DNA of 64,000 nt from Mucilaginibacter polytrichastri (lineage in GTDB: Bacteria; Bacteroidota; Bacteroidia; Sphingobacteriales; Sphingobacteriaceae), in the NCBI RefSeq assembly GCF_001911425.1, contig NZ_MPPL01000001.1:1883056-1947055 (forward strand). The letters run 5' to 3'. Below the pieces are notes generated by a model that was given only the letters and a program-made list of their open reading frames with translations, ran no database searches and was not told the DNA's origin. Made by a program: the position numbers and the translations under genes. This document shows, one piece after another, positions 33,347 through 40,944 of this stretch; position 1 is the first letter of the stretch, and every line of letters begins with the position of its first letter.

Positions 33347-34321
33347 TCATTTGCATTTTGGAAGATTAAGCGTTACGGTTTTATTGTGAATTTGATAGTT
33401 TGCTCCAGATAGATTACCCAATACATTCAGTACTTTATCAATAGGCTCATTGTCAAAGCCTACCGTATATAACCGGCAATGATTATTGGTTCCCTTTAAG
33501 TTGATCTTTACATTATACCAACGCTCTAAAGTGCGGGCTATATCGTTAAATGTGGCGTTATCGAAACGAAGTTTGTTTTGCCGCCAGCCTAACATATCGC
33601 CGTGTTGGATGTCGTTTACGCTGTAGTGATCGCTCAGCTTATCATAAGTAAACTGGTGATTCCCTGTTACAGATCCCGCAAACAATACAGGTTGGCCATT
33701 CGGGATGTTTTTCTCCACCTTAACTTCGCCGCTTTCTACAGCTACTTGTACTTTACCATCTTCCGGGTAAGCTTTTACATTAAAGGCTGTGCCCAAATCA
33801 GTGATGAGTAATTTGCCAGAGTGAATGGTGAAAGGCTTTTCGGCATTATGCTTTATTTCAAAAAAAGCCTCGCCGGTTAAGTCAATCTCTCGTGACTGAT
33901 GCCCGAAGTTGGAAGGTACTCTGATAATCGAGCCAGAGTTTAAAACAATCGTACTTCCATCAGGCAGCACAAATGATTTTCGGGTACCATTAGGCGTTTT
34001 AAAATAGCTGTAGGTAACAACTTCGCGATTGTTACGCTTAGGAAGGAGGAAAGGGACCAGGCCAGCGGTAAGGCTAACCAATAATATCGCCGCCGCTTGA
34101 AACCAGCGGTTATCAATTAAACGCCTGCGACTTTGAGTAGCCAGTAAAAAGTTAATATTACGGTCAACAGGGCCAAATAACTCGGCCTCTTGTTGTGGGT
34201 TCAACTGGTATTGGGGGGCTTGATTAAACTTGGCAAACCAATCTTCGACCAGTTTACGTTCGGCTTGGGTTGCGGTGCCCGACTGATACCGCTTAAATAA
34301 TTCTTGTATCCTGCTATCCAC
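33347..34321 (-). CDS. FecR-family anti-sigma factor
   Basis: A 324-residue inner-membrane protein: a cytoplasmic sigma-binding N-terminus (about 1-75), one membrane helix WFQAAAILLVSLTAGLVPFLL (about 73-93), then the periplasmic FecR domain (YFKTPNGTRKSFVLPDGSTI, REIDLTGEAFFEIKHN, LGTAFNVKAYPEDGKVQVAVESGEV) and a C-terminal DUF4974 domain with LRFDNATFNDIARTLERWYNVKI. It should transmit the signal from the SusC STN domain to the sigma factor encoded 67 nt upstream. Confidence 0.95.
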   Translation of the reverse strand: MDSRIQELFKRYQSGTATQAERKLVEDWFAKFNQAPQYQLNPQQEAELFGPVDRNINFLLATQSRRRLIDNRWFQAAAILLVSLTAGLVPFLLPKRNNREVVTYSYFKTPNGTRKSFVLPDGSTIVLNSGSIIRVPSNFGHQSREIDLTGEAFFEIKHNAEKPFTIHSGKLLITDLGTAFNVKAYPEDGKVQVAVESGEVKVEKNIPNGQPVLFAGSVTGNHQFTYDKLSDHYSVNDIQHGDMLGWRQNKLRFDNATFNDIARTLERWYNVKINLKGTNNHCRLYTVGFDNEPIDKVLNVLGNLSGANYQIHNKTVTLNLPKCK

Positions 34322-34388
34322 TAATAGTGCTTTCTATTAGCTCGCAGCAAAAGGCCGATTGTCCTTTAAGATAATGTTAACAATACAT

Positions 34389-35033
34389 TTAGTTTTTGTG
34401 CACTATATTTTGTGCGAATTCGAACAATTGCTCATTAATTAATACCAGGGCAGTGGTTAATAGCTCGGAGTAGCTGCCGCGCAGGTTTAACCTTAAACGT
34501 TTCAGCGCTTCTGACACATTATTGCGTACCGTTTTTTCTGAGATGTTCAGGATCTCAGCAATCTCTGTATTTTTCTTCCCCTCGTTTTTACTGAGCTGGT
34601 AACAGTAACGCATGGTTTCTGGGAACTGGCTTACTGTGTTATCAATATGAAAAGTGAGTTCGCGGGCGAAGCGATGATCTTCGGCAGATGGCTCTAACTG
34701 CTCGTCCAGTTTCTCAATTAAATAGCTTTCACCCTTTAAACGGATGTTTTTTTTGCGATAAGCTGTAATTACCTGATTACGACTAAAAACAAATAAATAA
34801 GTTTTAAACTCGCGTATGTTGGCTAACTGCTCGCGGGAGGTCCAGAGGTTTATAAAAATATCCTGTGTTATGTCTAAGGCTTCGTCTGTATCGGCAAGCC
34901 TGGCGTTAACAATATTAAATACGTAGCGTTTGTACTGCTGGTAAATTTCCCTGAATGCGTCGGCATCGCCATTACTGCATTTTGCCAGTACTACTTGTTC
35001 TGCTGATACTTCGTTCACGCTGCTCTTCACCAT
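34389..35033 (-). CDS. ECF RNA polymerase sigma factor of the PUL
   Basis: A Bacteroidota-type sigma-70 factor of about 214 residues. Region 2 includes FREIYQQYKRYVFNIVNAR and EALDITQDIFINLWTSRE. Region 4 includes FPETMRYCYQLSKNEGKKNTEIAEILNISEKTVRNNVSEALKRL. The ATG at 35033 (MVKSSVNE) is preferred over 35075, which adds MAANSSQFLQCLLI. With FecR and SusC it makes a three-part cell-surface signalling chain for substrate-induced expression. Confidence 0.93.
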   Translation of the reverse strand: MVKSSVNEVSAEQVVLAKCSNGDADAFREIYQQYKRYVFNIVNARLADTDEALDITQDIFINLWTSREQLANIREFKTYLFVFSRNQVITAYRKKNIRLKGESYLIEKLDEQLEPSAEDHRFARELTFHIDNTVSQFPETMRYCYQLSKNEGKKNTEIAEILNISEKTVRNNVSEALKRLRLNLRGSYSELLTTALVLINEQLFEFAQNIVHKN

Positions 35034-35238
35034 AATCAATAGACATTGCAAAAATTGGCTACTATTAGCAGCCATCAGTAATATGATAACTAATTAGAGA
35101 ATATTAAAATAAATCGGTTTAGCATCGCAGAAATAATAACTAAGGGGCGCCAGTATTATCATTCTGACAACAAAACTAAGCGGACTATCTTAACCGAGGG
35201 CTATTTATATGTTAAGTTTATATTAATTTAAAATAAAA

Positions 35239-35261
35239 AGCCCAGGCAAAATGCCAGGGCT
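35239..35261 (-). terminator. Rho-independent terminator after the beta-propeller-like gene
   Basis: AGCCCAGGCA and TGCCAGGGCT (35239-35248, 35252-35261) form a 10-bp stem with one A:A mismatch. On the minus strand it is followed by TTTTTATTTT. Confidence 0.75.
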
Positions 35262-35291
35262 AAAATCTATCAGTTAAATAGGGTTACACAT

Positions 35292-36167
35292 CTACCAGCG
35301 TGTTGTGATAAAATTAACGTTGTTTTTTCTGGATGATGTTACTGCTATTCCTTTCAAATCATTCCCTATAAAAGAGAATCCCTCGAGTTCATCGCCCCGG
35401 TCTATCTGATCTACCTGGCTTATCACAACCTGCTTGCCGGTTTCAATCGATTTTTTTAGGTCTACATAAGTAAACCGCCATTGGTGGCCTTCAGTCTTAT
35501 TTTGTATCAATACCAAAATGCCTTTATTTGCTACCCAATGCAGGTTTTGTACCCAGGGTGTGCAAATAAATTTTTTGTACAGCACACCCTTATCACTTGT
35601 CTTTGCGGCTTTCTTTAAAGCTTCGGGATCATACAAACGTACTTCATTACCATGGTCGCCGTAATCGGCAGTGGCTACATACCATTTGCTTTCGTACTTT
35701 ACATACTCGGGGCGGGTACCTTGTATGCAAGCATCATCATCTACAGTATTAATCAAGTTACCATCAAGAGTGCCGGTACGTTGCAGGCCTTTCCAGTCTA
35801 CGCAATAAATAACGGCTTTCCATTTTGTTCCTTCGGGGTTTAGCCTAATTGAATTGCCAATAAACGCAGGCCCGGTGCCATTATAAGCAATACCGGTCGG
35901 GTGATTAATTACATCCTCACCATTTTTAGTCAGTTTATATTCTTTGTGTTGATAAACCAAACTATCGTTCTCCATTTTATATTCACGGATCATACCTACT
36001 TCGCGGTCGCCATATAAAAAGATGCGGCCATTCTGGTAAGAGATTCCCTGGCATGCACCTAATGAATCAATGGTTATCGTTTTTTTTAACTGTTGATCAA
36101 TCGTGTTGCTTTGTACAAAAGCGCAAAGGCTTAAAGCGACAAGCGCCGATATGGTAAATATTTTCAT
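35292..36167 (-). CDS. Secreted protein of unknown function, probable beta-propeller
   Basis: A protein of about 291 residues with a signal peptide (MKIFTISALVALSLCAFVQS). The rest is repeating short strands with turns such as GISYQNGRIFLYGDREVG, GIAYNGTGPAFIGNSI, WYVATADYGDHGNEVRLYD and LHWVANKGILVLIQN, consistent with a propeller of about six blades. I do not recognise the family. ATG 36176 (adding MLS) is also possible. It begins at the stop of the YdcF-like gene, so the pair is co-transcribed, and a strong terminator follows it. Confidence 0.75.
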   Translation of the reverse strand: MKIFTISALVALSLCAFVQSNTIDQQLKKTITIDSLGACQGISYQNGRIFLYGDREVGMIREYKMENDSLVYQHKEYKLTKNGEDVINHPTGIAYNGTGPAFIGNSIRLNPEGTKWKAVIYCVDWKGLQRTGTLDGNLINTVDDDACIQGTRPEYVKYESKWYVATADYGDHGNEVRLYDPEALKKAAKTSDKGVLYKKFICTPWVQNLHWVANKGILVLIQNKTEGHQWRFTYVDLKKSIETGKQVVISQVDQIDRGDELEGFSFIGNDLKGIAVTSSRKNNVNFITTRW

Positions 36168-36176
36168 GGATAGCAA

Positions 36177-37424
36177 TTAACGTGGATCAAGTGGTTCTGT
36201 AGGGTTAATTTGTAGTGCTTCAAAAACGGGGTAATATTCCACTTCGGTATCAGAAATATGCTTGCCTAATTTATAAGGTACATAGCCCAGCTCTTTCTCA
36301 CATCTTGGGGCCATTAATAATATGGCATCGGTTTGTGATTTATCAGTTACTACAATACCGGGCTTGTTAACAGGTATGCCATACCTTATAATCTCACGTA
36401 CACAATTACGCATATTGGTAGTGGTATGGCGGGCATGCGGCTCCATAATGATAACACTTTCGGGTATATGCAATGCCGCTGTAAGGTATCGCTTCATTTC
36501 TTCAGCCTCATTAAATTTTGTTTTATAAGGATGTACACTTCCGCCAGAAACCATAATAAACGGAGCCTGCCCCAAGCGAAACTGTTGCGCCGCTAGCCGG
36601 CAGCGTAACATACCTTCGGCACTTAATGCCGACGTTAAGTTATCGGGCCCTGCGCCCGGCACCAATATATTGGAGTAGGGGTAATTGGCCCATTTAATAG
36701 TCTTGATCCGCTCAACCGCGGGTTTATTAATGGTTGATACCATTGGCTCGTAGTTTGCCGGGTCATTTCGCTCATTTATCTGGAGGTACAACAAGGCCGC
36801 CTGTAAACTGGGTTCAAAAAATAAACGGGTTTTGCCAACATCACCCATTAGCGTAACAGAACAATCGTACATTAATGTGGCATATCTATTTGCATTAACA
36901 TTGTAACTAATAGAATCAACCATGGGGTAGTGCGGTTTATTACCTTCGGCATATACACCAATGGTGTAATTTATACCGGCAGCATCCTGCTCCCATGCTT
37001 TTACCAATAAAGCCTGGGGTGTACTTTGTTTATACAAAATGTAGGTGCCAGATGGTATTAATTGTGTTTTAACTAATTTATCTAAGGCGTTTCCGGGTGC
37101 ATACAGTGCCGTTAACCGAGCGCTAATTGCTTTGATCTCATCGTCAGCAAACTTGAGCTTTCCGGTAAAGCACAATGCATCTTTACAGTCGGTAATTGAG
37201 GCCTGCAGGTCACTTAACTTTTTCTGTGTAATTGCGGCCAGTTCAGTATCGTTCTTGAGTAGGTCATTAGCTGCTTTATCTTGCTCAAGAAGCGTTAGCA
37301 GGTAATAATTTTTATCCTGCACCCAGTTGCCAGATGTTATTAATAAATGTTGATTGGCCGGAGTTTGTCCGTAAACGCTACAGCATAAAAAAACGAAAAG
37401 AACAGGGAATAAGAGTTTTATCAT
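36177..37424 (-). CDS. Secreted YdcF/SanA-like protein (DUF218)
   Basis: A protein of about 415 residues with signal peptide MIKLLFPVLFVFLCCSVYGQ. The C-terminal half (about 230-400) is a DUF218/YdcF domain: NILVPGAGPDNLTSALSAEGMLRCRLAAQQFRLG, PFIMVSGGSVHPY, FNEAEEMKRYLTAALHIPESVIIMEPHARHTTTNMRN. The N-terminal 200 residues are family-specific and helical. YdcF proteins are linked to envelope assembly and may bind nucleotide-like ligands; no firm reaction is known. A start at 37454 would add ten residues before the signal. Confidence 0.8.
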   Translation of the reverse strand: MIKLLFPVLFVFLCCSVYGQTPANQHLLITSGNWVQDKNYYLLTLLEQDKAANDLLKNDTELAAITQKKLSDLQASITDCKDALCFTGKLKFADDEIKAISARLTALYAPGNALDKLVKTQLIPSGTYILYKQSTPQALLVKAWEQDAAGINYTIGVYAEGNKPHYPMVDSISYNVNANRYATLMYDCSVTLMGDVGKTRLFFEPSLQAALLYLQINERNDPANYEPMVSTINKPAVERIKTIKWANYPYSNILVPGAGPDNLTSALSAEGMLRCRLAAQQFRLGQAPFIMVSGGSVHPYKTKFNEAEEMKRYLTAALHIPESVIIMEPHARHTTTNMRNCVREIIRYGIPVNKPGIVVTDKSQTDAILLMAPRCEKELGYVPYKLGKHISDTEVEYYPVFEALQINPTEPLDPR

Positions 37425-37454
37425 CGGAGGAATATGTTTTGGTAAAGAGATCAT

Positions 37455-37800
37455 TTCAATTTGAAATAGAAGTTAACTGATTGTTATAATCTAAGCTAAA
37501 TTTTATCTTTTTGAATACTTGGCCAGCCTTTTTAGGCTTTTTTACTCAAAACCATTCAAAGCAATCCCGGAAATAATGCTGTTAGTAGATGAAATGGCCC
37601 ATCCTGTCGATTTTAACATTTGTTAACATGAATGTTTTTCATTTTTGTAACAGCAAATAATAAACGGGCATTTAAGCTTGCGGCTTTTAAAAGATAATAT
37701 GGCTGCTGTTTGTAATTACTGATAACGAAACAAAGATCTATGAATTCATTTTTTACGCTGTTTAATTAAGTTTTTCATTTAAAGCAAAATTAATAATCGT
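37455..37800. other. Spacer between the YdcF-like and MBL genes
   Basis: A divergent-promoter region of about 346 nt with no coding frame. A small hairpin, AGCCT (37525-37529) with AGGCT (37534-37538), is followed by five T on the plus strand and resembles a weak terminator, although no plus-strand gene precedes it closely. Confidence 0.35.
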
Positions 37801-38508
37801 ATGAAACGAATTACCGATAATATCTATCAGATAGGCCTGGGCCATGTTAACGTTTTTGTTATAGATGATGATGGTTTAACCCTGATTGGCACCGGCCCAA
37901 AAGGAAGTACCGGAAAAATTTTCAACGCCATTCAACGTGATGGGCTGGATCCGTATGACATTAAACAAATTATATTAACCCATGCACACCCAGACCATGC
38001 AGGAAGTGCCGAGGAATTAAAAAGAAAATTAAGGGTGCCTGTTCTGGCGCATTACCACGATGCACAGATCATGAAATATGGTATAGGGCTTCGTAATGAG
38101 ATGAACTTAACGGCAGGATTAAAAAACTGGTTAATCTATCAGTTAATAATTAAAAATAACGGAATTGATATTGAACCTGTTGATGTAGATGAACAGTTAA
38201 ATGATAACGACCTATTGCCTATACTTGGTGGTACACGTGTTATTCATACCCCCGGCCATACTAAAGGCCATATCTCTTTGTGGTGTGAGCGCCAGGGTGT
38301 GCTTATTGCAGGAGATCTGTTGTCTAATACCCTAGGGCTGGACTTAAGTGTTATTAATGAAAATAGGGAAGAGGGCATCCACAGTATTTTAAAGGTTGCC
38401 CGGCTGGATTTCAGTAAAGTTGTTTTTGGGCACGGCCAACCCATATTGAAGTATGCCAGCAGCATTATAAAACAGGCAATCAATTATTATAATTATTCAT
38501 TGATCTAA
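37801..38508 (+). CDS. Metallo-beta-lactamase-fold hydrolase
   Basis: A 235-residue cytoplasmic MBL protein with the zinc motif THAHPDHAG (about 60-68), the downstream ligands in HTPGHTKGH (about 150) and GDLLSN (Asp near 171), and the final His in VFGHGQP. The layout fits the glyoxalase II-like/YflN-type branch, which has many substrates. There is no signal peptide and no operon partner, so its substrate cannot be inferred. Confidence 0.88.
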   Translation: MKRITDNIYQIGLGHVNVFVIDDDGLTLIGTGPKGSTGKIFNAIQRDGLDPYDIKQIILTHAHPDHAGSAEELKRKLRVPVLAHYHDAQIMKYGIGLRNEMNLTAGLKNWLIYQLIIKNNGIDIEPVDVDEQLNDNDLLPILGGTRVIHTPGHTKGHISLWCERQGVLIAGDLLSNTLGLDLSVINENREEGIHSILKVARLDFSKVVFGHGQPILKYASSIIKQAINYYNYSLI

Positions 38509-38540
38509 ATTAAATTCTTACCCCGGAAGTAAATTAAATC

Positions 38541-38669
38541 ATGAAAAATTATCTTATCGTACTGTATACATTCGGTATTAAGCTTGTATTTATTGTTGCT
38601 GAGTGTACGGGGCCTACCTTGTTCGCAACGCTTACAAATATCTGCGTAACTAAATTTTTAAAACGTTAA
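38541..38669 (+). CDS. Possible 42-residue membrane peptide
   Basis: The frame reads MKNYLIVLYTFGIKLVFIVAE, then CTGPTLFATLTNICV, ending TKFLKR. It has one hydrophobic stretch, two Cys and a basic tail, as in many small bacterial membrane proteins. It is 32 nt downstream of the MBL gene. No homologue is known to me and no ribosome signal decides it, so it could be chance. Confidence 0.3.
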   Translation: MKNYLIVLYTFGIKLVFIVAECTGPTLFATLTNICVTKFLKR

Positions 38670-38694
38670 GCTGCTTTTATTTATGAATACAGTG

Positions 38695-39381
38695 CTAACA
38701 GATTAATTTGTAACCAACGCCGCGGATGCCCATAATTTGTACATGGGGTTCATCCTTTAGCATTTTACGCAGGTGGGCCATAAAAACATTCATGCTGTTG
38801 GCATTATAATAGCTGTCATCGCCCCATATTTTCATTAATGCTTCCTGGCGTTCTAACACAGCATTTTTGTGCAGTATCAGCATTTCCAGCAGTGATGCCT
38901 CTTTATATGACAGATCATAATTACCGGCAGAGGTTTGCAACTGCTGGTTAACCGTATCTAATTTACAATTACCAAACTGGTACAAGGTTTGGCTATTGCC
39001 GGTTTGCTGTACACCTGTAAAGCGGGCGAGCAGGGCATCAATACGAACAATTAGTTCAACCATGCTGAATGGTTTCTTAAGATAATCATTACCACCACTT
39101 TTAAAGCCTTTAACCACATCCTCGCCAAGTGATTTTGCGCTTAAGAAAATAATAGGGGTACCTGCATTTATTTTCCGGATATCTTCTGCCACTGTGTAGC
39201 CGTCTTTAAGCGGCATCATAATATCCAGTAAACAAATATCCGGCTTTGCTTCCTTGAATATTTCAAGTGCTGTTTGCCCATCAGCAGCTTGCAGTACCTC
39301 ATAACCTTTACTTTTAAGATTGTCGCTTACTATCTGTGCCAAAAACGGTTCGTCTTCGGCATATAAAATCTTGTAACTCAT
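38695..39381 (-). CDS. OmpR-family response regulator
   Basis: This 228-residue protein has a receiver domain with AEDE near residue 8-11, phospho-acceptor Asp53 in CLLDIMMPLKDG, and LKKPF. The winged-helix output domain (about 130-228) has SYKEASLLEMLILHKNAVLERQEALM and FMAHLRKMLKDEPHVQIMGIRGVGYKL. It overlaps its kinase by ATGA. It likely controls the divergent outer-membrane protein gene at 40945. Confidence 0.93.
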   Translation of the reverse strand: MSYKILYAEDEPFLAQIVSDNLKSKGYEVLQAADGQTALEIFKEAKPDICLLDIMMPLKDGYTVAEDIRKINAGTPIIFLSAKSLGEDVVKGFKSGGNDYLKKPFSMVELIVRIDALLARFTGVQQTGNSQTLYQFGNCKLDTVNQQLQTSAGNYDLSYKEASLLEMLILHKNAVLERQEALMKIWGDDSYYNANSMNVFMAHLRKMLKDEPHVQIMGIRGVGYKLIC

Positions 39382-40835
39382 GATGCCAGCGGTAAATGGA
39401 CAATAAAAATGCTGCCTTTGCCGGGTTCGCTAGTTAATTTGATATGGCCGCCATGTTTTTCTACCATCTGTTTTACATAATTTAAACCCAGGCCGGTACC
39501 TTTTACATTATGTATATCTGTAGTGCCAGCCGGCACCCTAAAAAAGCGTTCGTATACCCTTGCATGATAAATACCTGCAATACCAGGTCCGTTATCTTTA
39601 AAACTGATTATAACTTCGTGAGCACTACAAGTACAGCTAATCTGCAGCTTAACACCTTTACCACCATGTTTTAAAGCATTTTCAATCAGGTTATAAAATA
39701 CATTAGTTAGGTGTACCGGGTCGCCGCTTACAAAGCAGGGCTTATCCATTGGCTGCCATTCAAGTACTGCGCTGTTATGCTCAATTTGTAATCGCATAGA
39801 GGCAATAACTTGTTGCAGGCCTTGCTGCACATCAAATAACTCGGTACGAAGATGTGTTTGCGCGCTATCTAACTGTTCGAGGTTTAGCACTTTTTCAATC
39901 ATTAAATTCAATCGGTTTAACTCGCTTCGGCTGATTTCGAGATAATTGCGCATGGTTTGCGGGTCATTCTCTAAATGGTACTCCATAATAGATTCTAATG
40001 CTAGGGATACCGTTGCCACAGGTGTCTTCAACTCGTGCGTCATGTTGCTGGTAAAAGATACACGGGCCTGTGCATAAAGCCGCTGATTATGCATCAATCG
40101 CAGGATAAAGAAAAATACAGCACCGGTAAGTAACAGCATAAAGCAAGAGGATAATACATAATAACGCATGCGATATAATACAGCCCAGCTTATAGTAGGC
40201 ACAATTAACTGATAAGTGTGAAAAAATGTAAGATTATAAGTATACTGTTGGCTGCTGAATGCTGCATTACTGATTTGGGCTTTCGATAAACTGCCTGATG
40301 GCGTGTCACTGTCATAATTGTAAACAACCCTATTTGTTGAAACAGCTATGCCCTCCTGTTTAAGTTGTTGATGAACGAGGCTGTCCATACGTTTGAGATC
40401 CGTTTTATCCATCACAAGTTCGTGTTCCTGTGTATCTCCATCGTCAAACCTCATCATACTTCTATGCTTTTTATAATTGGGTTTGCCGTTAACAAAGCGT
40501 AAGCTGATATCGAAAATGGTACTGTCGCCTACAATATTGAAGCTAAAACGACTGCCCACCTGGTGAAACCGCATATTATGATAGGCCTGGCTAAATTGCA
40601 GCCAATCTGACGAAAGAAAAAATTTCCGGAAGTTTTCGTTACCCCCATGCACGGGCTTTGCACTAAGGTAAGTACTCATTTTAGCTGCATCTATCACCAC
40701 TTGCTCCAGGTCTATCTTTATTTGCTTGCGCTGCGCACTAAAAAGCTGGCTAAGCCAGGCTAGTTGTAAAACAAAGCTTACCGTAATTGCAAGGATTACC
40801 AGCGGGTAGGCATACCGGTTTGAAAGCCATTTCAT
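39378..40835 (-). CDS. Sensor histidine kinase
   Basis: A 485-residue kinase: membrane helix about 10-30, a large periplasmic sensor (about 35-222), helix 2 about 225-247, HisKA with His267 in SNMTHELKTPVATV, and an ATPase domain with NVFYNLIENALKHG, DNGPGI and GTGLGLNYV. It is the cognate partner of the regulator with which it overlaps. The sensor shows no family that I recognise. The gene is divergent from an outer-membrane beta-barrel gene, which suggests envelope sensing. Confidence 0.92.
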   Translation of the reverse strand: MKWLSNRYAYPLVILAITVSFVLQLAWLSQLFSAQRKQIKIDLEQVVIDAAKMSTYLSAKPVHGGNENFRKFFLSSDWLQFSQAYHNMRFHQVGSRFSFNIVGDSTIFDISLRFVNGKPNYKKHRSMMRFDDGDTQEHELVMDKTDLKRMDSLVHQQLKQEGIAVSTNRVVYNYDSDTPSGSLSKAQISNAAFSSQQYTYNLTFFHTYQLIVPTISWAVLYRMRYYVLSSCFMLLLTGAVFFFILRLMHNQRLYAQARVSFTSNMTHELKTPVATVSLALESIMEYHLENDPQTMRNYLEISRSELNRLNLMIEKVLNLEQLDSAQTHLRTELFDVQQGLQQVIASMRLQIEHNSAVLEWQPMDKPCFVSGDPVHLTNVFYNLIENALKHGGKGVKLQISCTCSAHEVIISFKDNGPGIAGIYHARVYERFFRVPAGTTDIHNVKGTGLGLNYVKQMVEKHGGHIKLTSEPGKGSIFIVHLPLAS

Positions 40836-40883
40836 AACACGAAGTTGCTGATAATTAGTGAAGCACTACGACAAGCAGGTGCG

Positions 40884-40910
40884 ATTTAATGTTATTTAAT
40901 ATTGCTTAAC
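40884..40910. promoter_or_regulatory. Triple 10-bp tandem repeat between the kinase and outer-membrane protein genes
   Basis: ATTTAAT at 40884 and 40894 and the related GCTTAAC at 40904 are spaced exactly 10 bp apart, one helical turn, as OmpR-type proteins prefer. The divergent placement suggests control of one or both genes. Confidence 0.4.
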
Positions 40911-40932
40911 CTGCCATAATATAACTACAAGG

Positions 40933-40940
40933 TAGGTTTG
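40933..40940 (+). promoter_or_regulatory. -7 element of the outer-membrane protein gene
   Basis: TAGGTTTG matches TAnnTTTG and ends 4 nt before the ATG, so the transcript should be leaderless or nearly so. No -33 TTG is at the right distance. Confidence 0.4.
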
Positions 40941-40944
40941 TGGC

